DNA of 64,000 bases from Mycolicibacterium sp. P1-18 (GTDB lineage: Bacteria > Actinomycetota > Actinomycetes > Mycobacteriales > Mycobacteriaceae). The notes below the pieces were generated by a model. That model was given only the letters and a program-made list of their open reading frames with translations, had not been told where the DNA came from and ran no database searches. Positions 44,201 to 54,810 of the stretch are shown here, in pieces. How positions within the stretch are numbered: the first letter of the stretch is position 1; every line of letters begins with the position of its first letter. Location: positions 434,001-498,000 of the forward strand of contig NZ_NPKR01000003.1 of NCBI RefSeq assembly GCF_008329535.1, given 5' to 3'. A program made the position numbers and the translations under genes.

Positions 44201-47200
44201 GCGCAACGACGCCGGGTCGATGCCACCGCGCTCCAGGCCCTCCCAGGCCAGCTCGAGGAACAGCCGCTGCTGCGGGTCCATGGCGAGCGCCTCGGTGGGG
44301 GACACCCCGAAGAAGCCCGGGTCGAAGTCGGCGGCGTTGTCGATGAAGCCACCCGTGCGGGCGTAGGACTTGCCGGGAGCGTCGGGATCGGGGCTGAAGA
44401 GCCCGGCCAGGTCCCAGCCGCGGTCGGTCGGGAAGTCGGTGAGGACGTCGCGGCCGCCGGCCACCATGTCCCACAACGCCTCCGGCGAGTCGACGCCACC
44501 GGGGTAGCGGCACGACATGCCGACGATGGCGATTGGCTCGTCGTCGACCAGGGCGGTCGACGTGGTGGTCGCGACCTCCTGCGGTGCGCCCGCCAGCTCC
44601 TGGCGGATGTAGCCGGCCAGGGCCAGTGGGGTCGGGTAGTCGAAGATCAGCGTCGGTGAAAGAGCAAGGCCCGTCGCGGTCTTCAACCGGTTGCGCAGTT
44701 CGACCGCGGTGAGCGAGTCGAAGCCGTGATCGGAGAAGGCGAGTTCGGCGGTGATGGCCTCGGGCTCGGTGTTCCCGAGCACCGCGGACATGTGCGACCG
44801 CAGCAGGTCGAGGATCAGCGCCTGCTGTGCCTGCTCGGTCAGACCGTGCAGGCGTTGCGCCAGAACGGACTTCGACTTCGCCGCGACCAGGGAGTCGTCG
44901 ACCCGGCGCCGGGCCGAGGTGTTGGCCAGCTGGGCGAACATCGGGGGCAGCAGTCCCTCGGCCGACCTGGCCCGCAGGGCCGCGCGGTCGATCCGGACGG
45001 GCGCGAGCAGGGGCTCGCCCACCACTAGGGCCGAGTCGAAGAGCGTCATGGCGTCACCGGTCGACATCGCCAGGATGCCGTCGCGACCCAACCTGCTGAG
45101 GTCGGCGTCGGCGAGGTGCCCGGTCATGTCGCTCGCCTGGTCCCACAGACCCCACGCGAGTGAGGTGGCGGGCAGGCCGTGGACGCGGCGGTGTGCCGAG
45201 AGGGCGTCGAGGAAGGTGTTGGCGGCGCAGTAGTTCGCCTGGCCGGCCGAACCCACGACACCGGCCATCGACGAGAACATGACGAAGGCAGCCACGTTGG
45301 ACTCGCGGCTCAGCTCGTGGAGATTCCACGCCGCGTCGACCTTGGCCCGCAGCACCGGGTCGACGCGCTCGGGCGTCAGCGATCCCACGACCGCGTCGTC
45401 GAGCACGCCGGCGGCATGCACGATCGCCGACAGCGGCTGGTCGAGGCCGTCGAGAACGGCTTCCAGTTGCGTGCGGTCGGCGGCGTCCGCGGCGAGCACC
45501 CGGACGTTCGCGCCCGTAGCGGTCAGGTCGGCGAGCAGTTCGGCCGCACCGGGGGCGTCGGTTCCGCGCCGCGACAGCAGAACCAGTTCGCGCACAGCGT
45601 GCTTGGCGACGACGTGGCGGGCCACCGCGGAGCCGGCCATGCCGGTACCGCCGGTGATCAGCACGGTGCCGCGGGTCCACGCGGCCGGCATCGTCATCAC
45701 GATCTTGCCGACGTGGCGGGCCTGGCTGAGGTGCCGCAGGGCGGCGGGCGCGCGACGAATGTCCCACGTCGTCACCGGCAGGGGCGTCAGGATGCCCTCT
45801 TCGAACATCCTGGACAGCTCGACGATGTACTCGTGCATCCGCGGGCGGCCCGGTTCGAAGAGGTCGAAGGCGCGGTAGCGGACGCCGGGGTGGGCGGCGG
45901 CGACGGTGTCGGCGTCGCGGATGTCGGTCTTGCCCATCTCGAGGAACGAGCCACCGCGGGGCAGCAGGCGCAGGGACGCGTCGACGAAGTCACCGGCCAG
46001 CGAGTCGAGCACCACGTCGAAGCCGCGGCCGTCGGTGACCTCGGCGAACTTCTGCTCGAAGCCCAGGGAGCGCGAGTCGCCGATGTGGTCGTCGTCGAAG
46101 CCCAACGCTCGCAACGTGTTCCACTTGGGCTGGCTGGCGGTGGTGAAGACGTCCAGTCCCCAGTGCCTGGCCAATTGGACGGCGGCCAGGCCCACGCCAC
46201 CGGTGGCGGCGTGGATCAGGATCGACTGGCCGGGCTGCACGTCGGCCAGTTCCCGCAGGCCGTAGTACGCCGTGGTGAAGACGACCAGGGTCGCCGCGGC
46301 CTCGGCGTCGGTCCAGCCGGTGGGGATCGGCGCGACCAGTCGGGCGTCGGCCTGCACCAGCGTGCCGGTGCCCTCGGGGAACAGTCCCATCACGCGGTCA
46401 CCGACGGCGAAGTCGGTCACGCCCTCGCCGACGTCGACCACCACGCCCGCGCCCTCGCTGCCGAGCAGCGCGTCGTGGGTGAACATGCCGAGGGTGATCA
46501 TCACGTCGCGGAAGTTGGCGGCGACGGCGTTCATCTCGACGCGAATGTGCCCGGCGCGCAACGGTTCGTCGGAGTTCGGCACCTCTTCGAGCGCGAGGTT
46601 GTCGAACGTGCCGGCGGTGGCGATGCCCAGGCGCCACGGCTTACCCGAGGTCGGGGGCTGCAGCACCGCGTCGACGCCGCGGCTGCGCACGACCCGGGGG
46701 ACGTGGAACGCGCCGTTACGCGCGACGACCTGCGGCTCGCCGACGGCGAGCACGGCCGCAACGTCGACCTCGGCTGCGGCGTCCACCAGCACGATGCGGC
46801 CGGGGTTCTCGGTCTGGGCGGCGCGGACCAGACCCCACACCGCGGAGCCGGCCAGATCGGTGACGTCCTCGCCCGGCAGGGCGACCGCCCCGTGCGTGAC
46901 GACGACCAACGTGGCGGCCGACGGCTCGGCCAGCCAGGACTGCAGGCGCTCCAACGCGCGATGCACCGTGGCATGCACCAGGGTCGCGGTGTCGACGGAA
47001 TCGTCCGCCACCGTGGCGGATTCGTAGACGACGGCCTCGGCGGGCGCGGTGGCCTCCGGGGCGGCGACGGTGGACCACTCCACCTCGAACAGCTCACCGT
47101 CGGCACTGGCCTGGCCGACCAGCGCCAGCTGCTCGGCGTTGACCGGGCGGGTGGTCATCGAGCCCACGGTCAGCACGGGCAGTCCCAGCCCGTCGGCGAG

Positions 47201-50200
47201 GTCGATGGACACCGAATTCGGGCCCACCGGTGCGATTCTCGCGCGGACCGACGACGCCCCGGCGGCGTGCAGGGAGACCTGCTGCCAGGAGAAGGGCAGG
47301 GCGAGTTCGTGATCGGCGACGGCGAGGGCGATGGCGTGCATCGAGGCGTCCAGCAGCACCGGGTGGACGCCGAATTCGCCGGACTGCACGTCCTGCGGAA
47401 TGGTGACCTCGGCGAACACCTCGTCGCCCCGACGCCACATCGCGGTCAGGCCGCGGAAGGCCGGGCCGTACTCGTAGCCGCGGTCGGCCAGCGTCTGGTA
47501 GGCGTCGGTGACGTCGGTCGCCACGGCGCCGGCGGGCGGCCAGACCGACAGGTCGGCCGTCGACGGGTTCTCGGTGGAGCCCACGATGGCTTCCGCGTGG
47601 AGCACCCAGGCCGCTTCGGGATCGTCGGGATGGGAGAAGACCGACACCGTGCGCGAGCCAGACTCCTCGGCAGCCCCGACCAGGACGCGGATCTGGACGC
47701 CGGTCGGCGCCACCACCAGCGGTGCCTGCAGGGTCAGTTCCTCGACGGTCGCGCAGCCGACCTCGTCGCCGGCGCGGATGACGAGCTCCACGAAACCCGC
47801 TCCGGGGAAGAGGATTACGCCACCGACGGCGTGATCGGCCAACCACGGTTGCGTCGCCACGGAGAGCCGGCCGGTCAGCACGACCTGGCCCGTCTCGGGA
47901 ACCTCGACGATGGCGCCCAGAAGCGCGTGCGCGGCCCCGTTGATGCCGAAACCGGAGGCGTCAGAGGCTCCGGCGCCGCCGCCGGACAGCCAGAAGCGGC
48001 GCCGGTCGAAGGCGTAGGTGGGCACCTCGACCAGGTGACCGCCCGCGCAGGTCGCGCGCCAGTCCACCGTGATACCCGAGGTGAAGGCCTGCGCGGCCGC
48101 GGCGAGGAAGCGATCCCAGCCGCCCTCGTCGCGCCCGAGCGTCGGCACGACGACGGGTTCGGTGGCGGCGTCGGTGCAGTCGCGAACGGTGTCCTCGATG
48201 CCCGCGATGAGCGCCGGGTGCGGGCTGGTCTCGACGAAGGCGCGGTAGCCGTGGGCGGCCGCGGCCCGCACGGCCTGGTCGAACTGCACCGTCTGGCGGA
48301 TGTTGCGGTACCAGTAGCCGGCGTCGAGGGTGGCGGTGTCGACCAAGTCGCCGGTGACCGTGGAGAAGAACGCGGTTCGCGTCGAGCGCGGCTCCAGCCC
48401 GGCGAGGGCTTCCTGCAGCCGGCCGTCGATGGCCTCGACCTGAGCCGAGTGCGAGGCGTAGTCCACGTCGATGCGGCGGGCGCGGATCTCCAGCGCCTCG
48501 CACTGCGCGACCAGGGCGTCCAGGGCGGACGTCTCACCGGAGACCACGACGGCGGAGCGCCCGTTGATCACGGCGATGCCGGCGCGGTCGGCTCCGATGT
48601 CCAAGCCGGACAACAGTTCTCGCGCCCGTTCGACGCCACACGCCAGTGACACCATGCCAGCCGAACCGGACAGTTCGACCAGCAACTTGCTACGCAGCGC
48701 GACGACCTTCGCCGCGTCGCGCAGGGACAGCGCGCCCGCGACGTGGGCGGCGGCGATCTCACCCTGGGAGTGGCCGATGACGGCGTCGGGCGTCACGCCG
48801 ACCGAACGCCACAGCTCCGCCAGCGACACCATGACGGCGAACAGCGCGGGCTGCACCACGTCGACGCGGTCCAGGCCGGGCGCACCCGGCTCGCCGCGCA
48901 GCACGTCGAGCAGCGACCAGTCGACGAACTCCGCCAGCGCCTCGGAGCACGCCGTCAGCTTGTCGGCGAATACCGTTGAGGAGGACATCAATTCGATGCC
49001 CATGCCGATCCACTGGCTGCCCTGGCCGGGGAAGACGAAGGCGACCTTGCCCACGGGGTTGGCCGTGCCGCGGATCACCCGTGTGACGTCGGCGTCGGAC
49101 GTCAGCTCCGAGAGGCCGGCGAGCAGTTGGGCGCGATCGGTGCCGAGGACGACGGCGCGGTGCTCGAAGGACGTGCGTCCAGCCAGCGTCCAGGCGACGT
49201 CGCGGTCGCCGAGGTCGGGGTGGGTGGCCAGGTGGTCGGTCAGGCGGGCGGCCTGGTTGCGCAGCGCCGTCGCCGACTTCGCCGACAGCACCCACGGCAG
49301 CACCGCCGGAGTCGGCGTCGCGGGAGGCGCGGCCTCGACCGGTGGCGCCGACTCGACGATGACGTGGGCGTTGGTGCCGCTGATGCCGAACGAGGAGATG
49401 CCGGCGCGGCGCGGGGTGGGGCTGGCGGGCCACGGCTGCGGTTCGGTCAGCAGCGAGACCGCACCCATGGTCCAGTCGACGTGCGGGCTGGGCTCGTCGA
49501 CGTGCAGGGTCACGGGCAGCGTCTCGTGCTGCATCGACATGATCATCTTGATGACGCCCGCGACGCCCGCCGCGGCCTGGGTGTGGCCCATGTTGGACTT
49601 CACCGATCCGAGCCACAGCGGCTCGGTGCGATCCTGCCCGTAGGTGCCCAGCAGCGCCTGTGCCTCGATGGGGTCCCCGAGCGGGGTGCCGGTGCCGTGG
49701 CCCTCGACCACGTCGACCTGCGCGGCCGTCAGGCCCGAGTTGGCGAGCGCGGCGCGCACGACGCGCTGCTGCGACGGCCCGTTCGGCGCCGTCAGGCCGT
49801 TCGACGCGCCGTCCTGGTTGACCGCGGAGCCCCGGACCACGGCGAGCACCGGGTGTCCGAGCCGCTGGGCGTCGGAGAGCCGCTCGACGACCAGCACGCC
49901 GCCGCCCTCGGCCCAGCCGACGCCGTCGGCCGCCCCGGCGTAGGGCTTGCAGCGCCCGTCGGCCGCCAGACCGCGGTGGCGGCTGAACTCGACGAAGATC
50001 GTGGGGGTGGCGTTGACCGTGACGCCGCCGGCCAGCGCCATGTCGCACTCGCCGAGGCGCAGCGCCTGCACCGCCATGTGCAGCGCCACCAGCGAGGACG
50101 AGCACGCGGTGTCGATCGACACCGCGGGGCCCTCGAGGCCCAGCACGTAGGCCACCCGGCCGGAGGTGACGCTCGAGGTCATTCCGGTCAGCCGGTAGCC

Positions 50201-50710
50201 CTCGATGCTGTCGTTGGACATGCCGTAGCCGCCGGCGATGACGCCCGCGAACACACCCGTGGCGCTGCCCCGCAGCGAAGTCGGGTCGACGCCGGCGCGT
50301 TCCAGGGCCTCCCACGACAGCTCGAGGAGCATGCGTTGCTGGGGGTCCATGGCGAGGGCTTCGCTCGGAGCGATCCCGAAGAAGCCGGCGTCGAAGTCGG
50401 CGACGTCGGTGACGAAGCTGCCCGCACGGGCGTAGGACTTGCCGGGTGCGTCGGGATCGGGGTCGTACAGGCTGGCAACGTCCCAGCCACGGTCGTCGGG
50501 CAGCTCGGAGGCCACGTCACGGCCCTCGGCGACCATGTTCCAGAGGTCTTCGGGCGAGTTCACGTCACCCGGGAATCGACACGACATGCCGACCACGGCG
50601 ATCGGTTCGCCAGAACGCTCGAGAAGGGCCCTGTTCTGGGTCTTCAGCCGGTCGTTCTGGACGAGTGCCCGACGGAGCGCCTCGGTGGCATTGGCGAGTT
50701 GATCGGCCAT
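38270..50710 (-). CDS. pks12: bimodular type I polyketide synthase Pks12 (mycoketide synthase)
   Basis: A 4146-residue enzyme with two complete modules KS-AT-DH-ER-KR-ACP. Active residues: KS Cys203 and Cys2226 (DTACSSS), AT Ser648 (GHSQGE) and Ser2670 (GHSIGE), DH His960 and His2971, KR Tyr1827 and Tyr3851, ACP Ser1999 and Ser4023 ([14 protein letters not shown]). AT1 has YASHS (methylmalonyl-CoA), AT2 HAFHS (malonyl-CoA), matching the alternating pattern of mycoketide, the lipid of mannosyl-phosphomycoketide antigens. No thioesterase. The coiled N-terminus ([16 protein letters not shown]) and C-terminal linker fit Pks12's known head-to-tail oligomer. ATG 50710 is the start; a frame extension to 50758 is not PKS-like. 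Confidence 0.97.
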   Translation of the reverse strand: MADQLANATEALRRALVQNDRLKTQNRALLERSGEPIAVVGMSCRFPGDVNSPEDLWNMVAEGRDVASELPDDRGWDVASLYDPDPDAPGKSYARAGSFVTDVADFDAGFFGIAPSEALAMDPQQRMLLELSWEALERAGVDPTSLRGSATGVFAGVIAGGYGMSNDSIEGYRLTGMTSSVTSGRVAYVLGLEGPAVSIDTACSSSLVALHMAVQALRLGECDMALAGGVTVNATPTIFVEFSRHRGLAADGRCKPYAGAADGVGWAEGGGVLVVERLSDAQRLGHPVLAVVRGSAVNQDGASNGLTAPNGPSQQRVVRAALANSGLTAAQVDVVEGHGTGTPLGDPIEAQALLGTYGQDRTEPLWLGSVKSNMGHTQAAAGVAGVIKMIMSMQHETLPVTLHVDEPSPHVDWTMGAVSLLTEPQPWPASPTPRRAGISSFGISGTNAHVIVESAPPVEAAPPATPTPAVLPWVLSAKSATALRNQAARLTDHLATHPDLGDRDVAWTLAGRTSFEHRAVVLGTDRAQLLAGLSELTSDADVTRVIRGTANPVGKVAFVFPGQGSQWIGMGIELMSSSTVFADKLTACSEALAEFVDWSLLDVLRGEPGAPGLDRVDVVQPALFAVMVSLAELWRSVGVTPDAVIGHSQGEIAAAHVAGALSLRDAAKVVALRSKLLVELSGSAGMVSLACGVERARELLSGLDIGADRAGIAVINGRSAVVVSGETSALDALVAQCEALEIRARRIDVDYASHSAQVEAIDGRLQEALAGLEPRSTRTAFFSTVTGDLVDTATLDAGYWYRNIRQTVQFDQAVRAAAAHGYRAFVETSPHPALIAGIEDTVRDCTDAATEPVVVPTLGRDEGGWDRFLAAAAQAFTSGITVDWRATCAGGHLVEVPTYAFDRRRFWLSGGGAGASDASGFGINGAAHALLGAIVEVPETGQVVLTGRLSVATQPWLADHAVGGVILFPGAGFVELVIRAGDEVGCATVEELTLQAPLVVAPTGVQIRVLVGAAEESGSRTVSVFSHPDDPEAAWVLHAEAIVGSTENPSTADLSVWPPAGAVATDVTDAYQTLADRGYEYGPAFRGLTAMWRRGDEVFAEVTIPQDVQSGEFGVHPVLLDASMHAIALAVADHELALPFSWQQVSLHAAGASSVRARIAPVGPNSVSIDLADGLGLPVLTVGSMTTRPVNAEQLALVGQASADGELFEVEWSTVAAPEATAPAEAVVYESATVADDSVDTATLVHATVHRALERLQSWLAEPSAATLVVVTHGAVALPGEDVTDLAGSAVWGLVRAAQTENPGRIVLVDAAAEVDVAAVLAVGEPQVVARNGAFHVPRVVRSRGVDAVLQPPTSGKPWRLGIATAGTFDNLALEEVPNSDEPLRAGHIRVEMNAVAANFRDVMITLGMFTHDALLGSEGAGVVVDVGEGVTDFAVGDRVMGLFPEGTGTLVQADARLVAPIPTGWTDAEAAATLVVFTTAYYGLRELADVQPGQSILIHAATGGVGLAAVQLARHWGLDVFTTASQPKWNTLRALGFDDDHIGDSRSLGFEQKFAEVTDGRGFDVVLDSLAGDFVDASLRLLPRGGSFLEMGKTDIRDADTVAAAHPGVRYRAFDLFEPGRPRMHEYIVELSRMFEEGILTPLPVTTWDIRRAPAALRHLSQARHVGKIVMTMPAAWTRGTVLITGGTGMAGSAVARHVVAKHAVRELVLLSRRGTDAPGAAELLADLTATGANVRVLAADAADRTQLEAVLDGLDQPLSAIVHAAGVLDDAVVGSLTPERVDPVLRAKVDAAWNLHELSRESNVAAFVMFSSMAGVVGSAGQANYCAANTFLDALSAHRRVHGLPATSLAWGLWDQASDMTGHLADADLSRLGRDGILAMSTGDAMTLFDSALVVGEPLLAPVRIDRAALRARSAEGLLPPMFAQLANTSARRRVDDSLVAAKSKSVLAQRLHGLTEQAQQALILDLLRSHMSAVLGNTEPEAITAELAFSDHGFDSLTAVELRNRLKTATGLALSPTLIFDYPTPLALAGYIRQELAGAPQEVATTTSTALVDDEPIAIVGMSCRYPGGVDSPEALWDMVAGGRDVLTDFPTDRGWDLAGLFSPDPDAPGKSYARTGGFIDNAADFDPGFFGVSPTEALAMDPQQRLFLELAWEGLERGGIDPASLRGSATGVFAGVYAQGYGVGAEGAEGFRLTGQASSVASGRVSYVLGLEGPAVSIDTACSSSLVALHMAVQALRTGECDLALAGGVTVNAAPDIFVEFSRQRGLSADGRCKSFAGAADGTGFADGGGILVVERLSDAQRKGHQVLALVRGSAVNQDGASNGLTAPNGPSQQRVLRSALANAGLRAADVDVVEAHGTGTTLGDPIEAQALLATYGQDRATPLWIGSVKSNMGHSQAAAGVAGIIKMVQSMRHEQLPATLHVDEPTPHVDWTMGSVALLTEAQPWPENGSPRRAGVSSFGISGTNAHVIIEQAPPSAAPVVEAHRPAVVPWALSAKTPEALADQARRLAGHLGAHPDLDAVDVGWTLGGRSSFAHRAVMLGSGRDELLTELQGLADDLPGAGTVRGRATGSGKTAFVFPGQGAQALGMGRELHAEFPVFAAAFDAVTTELDRHLLRPIRDVMWGSNAAVLDSTEYAQPALFTVEVAMFRLLESWGIEPDYVLGHSIGELTAAHVAGVLSLENAAALVAARGRLMQRLPEGGAMVAVSASEAEMRPLLRDGVGIAAVNGPDSIVISGPEDAVLEIAEDARANGCRVHQLAVSHAFHSSLMEPMLLEFNTVASGMSLTEPRIPVVSNVTGELAGADFATAPYWARHILEAVRFDDSARFLASAGVTRFVEVGPASGLTATIAMSLAESEPVTVSTLKKDAPEPTTLITALAELSVSGVDVDWQAACTGGRLLDLPTYAFQRRRFWLTSGGSGSTDATGLGLGRTDHALLGAVVESPETGGVVLTGRLSTATQPWLADHAVAGVVLFPGAGFVELAIRAGDEVGCNVVDELMLHAPLVLPAEGVAVQVVVSQADEAGGRVVSIFSRAQQDSASWILHAEGELGVASSAPGSDLSIWPPVGAREVDVADAYAELSARGYEYGPAFRGLKAMWRRGDEVFAEVSMPQELQANGFGVHPVLLDGALHAVVMSREDNEGEMALPFSWQKVSLHASGASAVRARLAPNGTSSMSIDLADGLGLPVLSVEAMVARPVTAQQLAAAVGGTGGGELFEVVWSAATPAAEQADSDAEVVVFQSVPATDESDELGGVYGATHVALERLQAWLAESSAQDQASPPSTLVVTTRGAVAMPGEDVTDLAGAAVWGLVRAAQTEHPGRVVLVDTDSDHVDPAPLVALGEPQVVIRDGVLHTARVLPSRAAESLLTPPADNAPWRLTVAESGTFDDLSLQPIPDADEPLEAGRIRVAVRAIGANFRDVMIALGLYPGGGSMGIEAAGIVVEVAPGVTEVSVGDRVMGLFPEGTGTMATTDARVVLPIPADWGYAQGAGFTVGFATAFFALRGLADVQPGQSVLIHAGTGGVGMAAVQLARHWGLEVFATASRPKWDTLRAMGFDDDHIGDSRTLDFEQKFLAATGGRGVDVVLDSLSGDFVDASLRLLPRGGSFLEMGKTDIRDADTVAADHPGVRYRAFDLFEAGADGVSKILTGVAELSDAGVLRPLPISTWDVRRAPAALRHLSQARHIGKVVLTMPDAWATGTVLITGGTGMAGASVARHVVATHGVRHLVLLSRRGPDAPGAAELVSELTDAGAHVQVVAADAGDRDALAKALAGIDHQHALSAVIHTAGVIDDAVVTSLTPERVDAVLRAKVDAAWNLHELTRDHDLSAFVMFSSMAGLVGASGQANYSAANAYLDALATHRRAHGLPAMSLGWGLWEQASGMTGHLQDVDLARLNRDGILALALDDALALFDEALTVDEPFLVPARIDRVALRTKSSAGTLPPMFVELISGPARRQVGDSLAAAQSRSALSQRLSGLPTDEQYDLLLDLVRSHMATVLGLPNPQSIAPDLAFQDHGFDSLTAVELRNRLKAATGLTLSPTLIFDYPNPAAIAEYFRTQLVGEEQQGPATNSVDEELQRVVSTIPIKRLRQAGVLDMLLNLAAQGSGADTAEAAPSNEPDRTQDIADMDLQDLLAAFSDDDAS
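38560..50610 (-). repeat. internal module duplication in pks12 (~6.07-kb period)
   Basis: The two modules are homologous end to end: corresponding catalytic residues are 2011-2024 codons apart (KS 2023, AT 2022, DH 2011, KR 2024, ACP 2024). KS, ER and KR segments are nearly identical, whereas the AT regions differ strongly. Long near-identical DNA blocks make this a site prone to misassembly and recombination. Confidence 0.85.
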
Positions 50711-50906
50711 ACGGTGTGAAACCCCTGTCTGGGCCGCCGCGTGTGCAGCGACCCACAAGTATTCGGTACGTCGTGTTCCTTGGATGAGCCTAGAAGCCTC
50801 TGGCGGTGCACGGCGAACCGTGACCGTTCATTGTGTTCCTTCCGGTGGGGCCGGGTAACCCTCACGTGCATACACTCGGGCGTTCCCTCCAACATGACTA
50901 GGCGAG
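50711..50906. promoter_or_regulatory. divergent promoter region between pks12 and the PpdK-like gene
   Basis: 196 bases without a gene. GTGTTCCTT occurs twice (near 50777 and 50833), and CACGG-CGAA-CCGTG forms a short inverted repeat. Toward the PpdK-like gene, TACACT near 50872 could be a -10. No regulator can be assigned. Confidence 0.35.
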
Positions 50907-52388
50907 ATGAGTGGTCACGCGATGACGATCGGTGCAGGTAGCCGACACGCGGTCCTGTTGGACGACGGGCTCGACGACGCCGCGCGACGGGCCGTCGGCG
51001 GCAAGGGCCGTGCGGTCTCGGAGATGGTGGCGTTGGGGTTGCCCGTTCCGCCGGCGTTCTGCGTGACCTCCGAATGGGGCGACGAGAAGCCCCCGGAACT
51101 GGTCGACCGGCTGTGGCAGGACGTGCTCCGCGGGCTGGAGTTGCTGGAGCAACGTACGGGGCGCGCGTTCGGCGCCGGACCGCGTCCGCTGTTGCTGTCG
51201 GTCCGCAGCAGCGGGGTCACGTCGATGCCCGGCATGCTCGAGACCGTGCTCAACGTCGGCGTGGACGACGCGGTCGTCGCGGCCCTCGGCGAGGAGTTCT
51301 CGGTGTCGTTCGCCGAGGACACCCGGAAGCGCTTCCGGCGTGGTTACCGACGCGCCGTGGGCCCCGAGGCGCCCGATCGTCCGCTCGACCAGCTGCGCGG
51401 CGCCGTCGACGCGGTCGCGTCCTCCTGGTCCTCGAGCCGGGTCGACGCCTATCGCAAGCATCGTGGCATCGAACGTGGCGGCATCGCAATCCTGTTGCAG
51501 GCCATGGTCTTCGGCAATCTCGACGCGCAGTCGGGAACCGGCGTGCTGTTCACGCGCGACCCGACGACCGGCAGGTCGACCCCGTTCGGCGAGTGGCTTC
51601 CCGCCGCCCAGGGTGACGACGTCGTGTCGGGCACCAGCGATTGTGAGCCCCTGGCGGCCATGCGGGAGCGACTGCCCGACGCCTACGACCAGCTGATCGA
51701 CGCCGGCGCCCGGCTGGAACGCCTCGGCGGCGACGTGCAGGACGTCGAGTTCACCGTCGAGGCGGGCACGCTGTGGCTGCTGCAGTCCCGGGTGGCGCAG
51801 CGCTCGCCACACGCGGCGCTGCGGCTGGCGCTGGCGTTCCGCGACGAGGGCCTCGTCGACGACGCGGGGGTGATCGAGCGGGTCACGCCCGAGCAGCTCG
51901 CGACGATCCTGGCGGTGCGGTCGGCTCCTGCGGGTCCGCCGCTGGCCACCGGCGCCGCGGCGTGCCCCGGCATCGCCTCCGGGCTGGCCTGCACCACCAG
52001 CGACGAGGCGATCGCCGCGGCCGACGAGGGCCGTGACGTCATCCTGGTGCGCCCGACGACCAGCCCGGACGACGTCGCCGGCATCATGGCGGCCAACGGG
52101 GTGGTCACCGAGGTGGGCGGCGCCAGCAGCCACGCCGCGATCGTCGCCCGGGAACTCGGCATTCCTGCGGTCGTCGGCTGCGGACCCGGGCTGACCGCGT
52201 CGCTGGCGGGGTTGGTCATCACCGTCGACGGTGACGCGGGCGAGGTTCGGGGCGGCGAGTCCGCCCTCTCGGAGTCGGCACTCAGCCCGGAACTGTCGCG
52301 ATTCGCGGACATCGTGCGCGCGGCGGTCCCCGACGCCGTCGGCGACCTGCCTGCGCTGCATCTGGCCGCCCGCGCGGCACGCTCGTGA
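50907..52388 (+). CDS. ppdK: PpdK-like protein: ATP-grasp plus phosphohistidine domain, no PEP barrel
   Basis: A 493-residue protein similar in length and layout to M. tuberculosis Rv1127c. Residues ~20-320 are the PPDK-type nucleotide-binding domain (AVGGKGRAVSEMVALGLPVPPAFCVT, LLLSVRSSGVTSMPGMLETVLN in outline, GVLFTRDPTTG, DVEFTVEAGTLWLLQSR). Residues ~370-470 are the swivelling domain with His409 in GGASSHAAIVARELG. The C-terminal PEP/pyruvate TIM barrel of full PPDK is absent, so it should transfer phosphate to something other than pyruvate, or need a partner. Start ATG 50907; ATG 50922 is an alternative. Confidence 0.85.
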   Translation: MSGHAMTIGAGSRHAVLLDDGLDDAARRAVGGKGRAVSEMVALGLPVPPAFCVTSEWGDEKPPELVDRLWQDVLRGLELLEQRTGRAFGAGPRPLLLSVRSSGVTSMPGMLETVLNVGVDDAVVAALGEEFSVSFAEDTRKRFRRGYRRAVGPEAPDRPLDQLRGAVDAVASSWSSSRVDAYRKHRGIERGGIAILLQAMVFGNLDAQSGTGVLFTRDPTTGRSTPFGEWLPAAQGDDVVSGTSDCEPLAAMRERLPDAYDQLIDAGARLERLGGDVQDVEFTVEAGTLWLLQSRVAQRSPHAALRLALAFRDEGLVDDAGVIERVTPEQLATILAVRSAPAGPPLATGAAACPGIASGLACTTSDEAIAAADEGRDVILVRPTTSPDDVAGIMAANGVVTEVGGASSHAAIVARELGIPAVVGCGPGLTASLAGLVITVDGDAGEVRGGESALSESALSPELSRFADIVRAAVPDAVGDLPALHLAARAARS

Positions 52389-52945
52389 CCGAGCTCGCGC
52401 TGCTGCAGACGGTCCGGCTGAAGGGCCGGGTCGCCCGCGCGGAGCTGACGGGTCCCGTCGACGACGCCGTGGCGGCCGGACTGCTGGTCGACGCCCCGAT
52501 GGTCCGGCTGACCGACCCGGGCCGCACCCGGCTGACCGAGCTGCTGGCCGAGGAGCGCGCCGGCGTCGACCGCGACGCCGCCAACCGGGTGTACGAACGG
52601 TTCCTGGTGGTCAACGCTGGCGTCAAACCCTTGATCTCGCAGTGGCAGCTGACGCGGGACGCGGCGGGTCCCGACGAGGTGGCCGCCGTCCTGGACCGGC
52701 TCGACGAGCTGCATCGCCAGGTGCTGCCGGTGATCACCGCGGCGAGCGAGCTGGTCGCGCGGCTCGACGGCTACGCCGAACGCCTGGGCGCCGCCCTGCG
52801 CCGGGCCCGCGACGGCGACATGTCCTGGTTGACCCGGCCGATGGTCGACTCCTATCACACGGTGTGGTTCGAGCTGCACGAAGAGCTCATCGGCCTGGCC
52901 GGGCGGACGCGCGCCACCGAGGCCGAATCCGGAAGCGGCGGCTGA
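52385..52945 (+). CDS. PpdK-linked hypothetical protein (Rv1126c-like)
   Basis: A 186-residue protein that follows the PpdK-like gene with a four-base GTGA overlap, as Rv1126c follows Rv1127c. Residues ~1-55 look like a winged-helix (LLQTVRLKGRVARAEL, AAGLLVDAPMVRLTDPGRTRLTELLAEER), the rest is helical with WQLTRD and SWLTRPMVDSYHTVWFELHEEL. No enzyme motif is visible. It may be the phospho-acceptor, an inhibitor or a regulator of its partner. Confidence 0.75.
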   Translation: MTELALLQTVRLKGRVARAELTGPVDDAVAAGLLVDAPMVRLTDPGRTRLTELLAEERAGVDRDAANRVYERFLVVNAGVKPLISQWQLTRDAAGPDEVAAVLDRLDELHRQVLPVITAASELVARLDGYAERLGAALRRARDGDMSWLTRPMVDSYHTVWFELHEELIGLAGRTRATEAESGSGG

Positions 52946-52967
52946 GTCTTCGTGCGAAGCTGGCGGC

Positions 52968-53609
52968 GTGACGGCTGAGAAGGTGCGCGTGGTGGTGGGT
53001 GACGACCACCCGCTGTTCCGCGACGGCGTGGTCCGCGCGTTGAGCGCGAGCGGATCGATCGACGTCGTCGCCGAGGCCGAGGACGGCGTGGCCGCCCTGG
53101 CGATGATCCGGGAGCACGGTCCGCAGGTGGCGCTGCTGGACTACCGGATGCCCGGTCTGGACGGCGCCCAGGTGGCCGCCGCCGTGCGGCGCGACGCGCT
53201 GCCGACCCGGGTGCTGCTGATCTCCGCGCACGACGAGTCCGCGATCGTCTACAGCGCGTTGCAGGAGGGTGCGGCCGGATTCATCTCCAAGGAGTCCAGC
53301 CGGTCCGAACTGGTCGACGCGGTGCTGAGCTGTGCGAAGGGCCGCGACGTCGTCGCCCCGAATCTCGCGGCCGGGCTGGTCGGCGAGATCCAGCGTCGCA
53401 ACGAGTCCGACGCCCCGACGCTCAGCGCGCGGGAACGCGAGGTGCTCGGCTACATCGCCGGCGGACAGACCATCCCGGCGATGGCCAAGAAGATGTTCCT
53501 CGCCCCGTCGACGGTCAAGACCCACGTGCAGCGGCTCTACGAGAAGCTCGGCGTCGGCGACCGGGGTTCCGCGGTGGCCGAGGCGATGCGCCGCGGGCTG
53601 CTGGAGTAG
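52968..53609 (+). CDS. NarL/FixJ-type response regulator
   Basis: A 213-residue two-component regulator. The receiver domain has the acidic pair DDH at 12-14, phosphoacceptor Asp58 in LLDYRMPGLDG and Lys in FISKES. The LuxR-type HTH follows at ~148-205 (LSAREREVLGYIAGGQTIPAMAKKM, STVKTHVQRLYEKLGV). It starts at GTG 52968 and is followed after two bases by its sensor kinase. The trigger is unknown. Closeness to the PpdK-like pair (22 bases) suggests one transcript, although function may be separate. Confidence 0.93.
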   Translation: MTAEKVRVVVGDDHPLFRDGVVRALSASGSIDVVAEAEDGVAALAMIREHGPQVALLDYRMPGLDGAQVAAAVRRDALPTRVLLISAHDESAIVYSALQEGAAGFISKESSRSELVDAVLSCAKGRDVVAPNLAAGLVGEIQRRNESDAPTLSAREREVLGYIAGGQTIPAMAKKMFLAPSTVKTHVQRLYEKLGVGDRGSAVAEAMRRGLLE

Positions 53610-53611
53610 CC

Positions 53612-54808
53612 GTGGACCGCGCGTCACGGCAGCTCGTCGACTACTTCGCCGCCGAACCCGTCCGCGTCTCGGCGCTGCTGCGGCTTCCCCTGATCGGGCT
53701 GATCGGCTTCCTGGTGTGGATCTGGGAGGTCGACAGCTGGCTGCCCGAGGTCTACGCGGCAATCCTGGGCGCCTACTCCATCGCAGCGGTCCTGTGGGCG
53801 GTGGCGGTGTTCCGCGGGCCGGTGCCGACGTGGGGCGGCCGGCTGTCGACCGGCGTCGACGTGCTCGCCGTGGTGGCGCTGTGCGTGGTGTCCGGTGGGG
53901 CGACGGCGGCGCTGCTGCCGGTGTTCTTCCTGCTCCCGCTGTCGGTGGCCTTCGGGGACCGGCCGATGTTCACCGGCGTTCTCGGAATCAGCACGGCGGC
54001 ATGCTATTTGGGCGCGTGGATCGTCTACTCCAAGCGCGACGACCACGTCGGGTTGCCGGACGTGGTCTACCTGCAGGTCGGCTTCCTCATCTGGCTGGCG
54101 GTGGCGACGACGGCCCTCTGCTTCGTGCTGACCCGGCGCGCGGCGAGGGTGGCCGCCCTGCTGGACGTTCGCCGCAGGTTGGTGGCCGAGTCGATGCAGG
54201 CCGACGAGCGGACCAATCGGGAACTCGCCGAGCATCTGCACGACGGCCCGCTGCAGACCCTGCTGGCGGCCCGCCTGGAGCTCGACGAGGTGCGCGACCG
54301 GATGCCCGATCCCGCGCTCGACATGGTGTACGCGGCGCTCAACGACACCGCGGCTGGCCTCCGGTCGACGGTGACCGCGCTGCATCCGCAGGTGCTGGCT
54401 CAGCTCGGGTTGACGCCGGGGGTGCGGGAGTTGGTGCGGCAGCACGAGAGTCGCGGCGACGTGGTCATCGACGCCGACTTGGAGGACGTGGGCAAGCCCG
54501 TGTCGCAGCCGCTGCTGTACCGGGCGGCACGCGAACTGCTGGCCAACGTGCACAAGCACGCGGGCGCGCACGAGGTCACCATCCGGATGTTCCGCGATCA
54601 TGACCGCGTGGTGCTCACCGTGGCCGACGACGGCGCGGGTTTCGAGCCGTCGATCGTCGAGCAGCGGGTGGCCGAGGGGCACATCGGACTGGCGTCGCTG
54701 CAGGCGCGGTTCGACGCGATGGGTGGGGCGATGTCCATCGAATCGGGGGTCGGACGCGGGACCGTGGTGACCGTGACGTCTCCGCCCGAGGACCTCAAAG
54801 TCCTCTGA
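53612..54808 (+). CDS. NarX/DesK-type sensor histidine kinase
   Basis: A 398-residue kinase for the adjacent response regulator. Five to six membrane helices occupy ~20-175 without a large extracellular loop, suggesting it senses membrane or redox state. HisKA_3 dimerisation helix with His210 in LAEHLHDGPLQTLLAARLEL; the HATPase domain has the N box ELLANVHKHAGAHEV, G1 VADDGAGFEP and G2 GHIGLASLQARF. Start GTG 53612. Confidence 0.93.
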   Translation: MDRASRQLVDYFAAEPVRVSALLRLPLIGLIGFLVWIWEVDSWLPEVYAAILGAYSIAAVLWAVAVFRGPVPTWGGRLSTGVDVLAVVALCVVSGGATAALLPVFFLLPLSVAFGDRPMFTGVLGISTAACYLGAWIVYSKRDDHVGLPDVVYLQVGFLIWLAVATTALCFVLTRRAARVAALLDVRRRLVAESMQADERTNRELAEHLHDGPLQTLLAARLELDEVRDRMPDPALDMVYAALNDTAAGLRSTVTALHPQVLAQLGLTPGVRELVRQHESRGDVVIDADLEDVGKPVSQPLLYRAARELLANVHKHAGAHEVTIRMFRDHDRVVLTVADDGAGFEPSIVEQRVAEGHIGLASLQARFDAMGGAMSIESGVGRGTVVTVTSPPEDLKVL

Positions 54809-54810
54809 CG

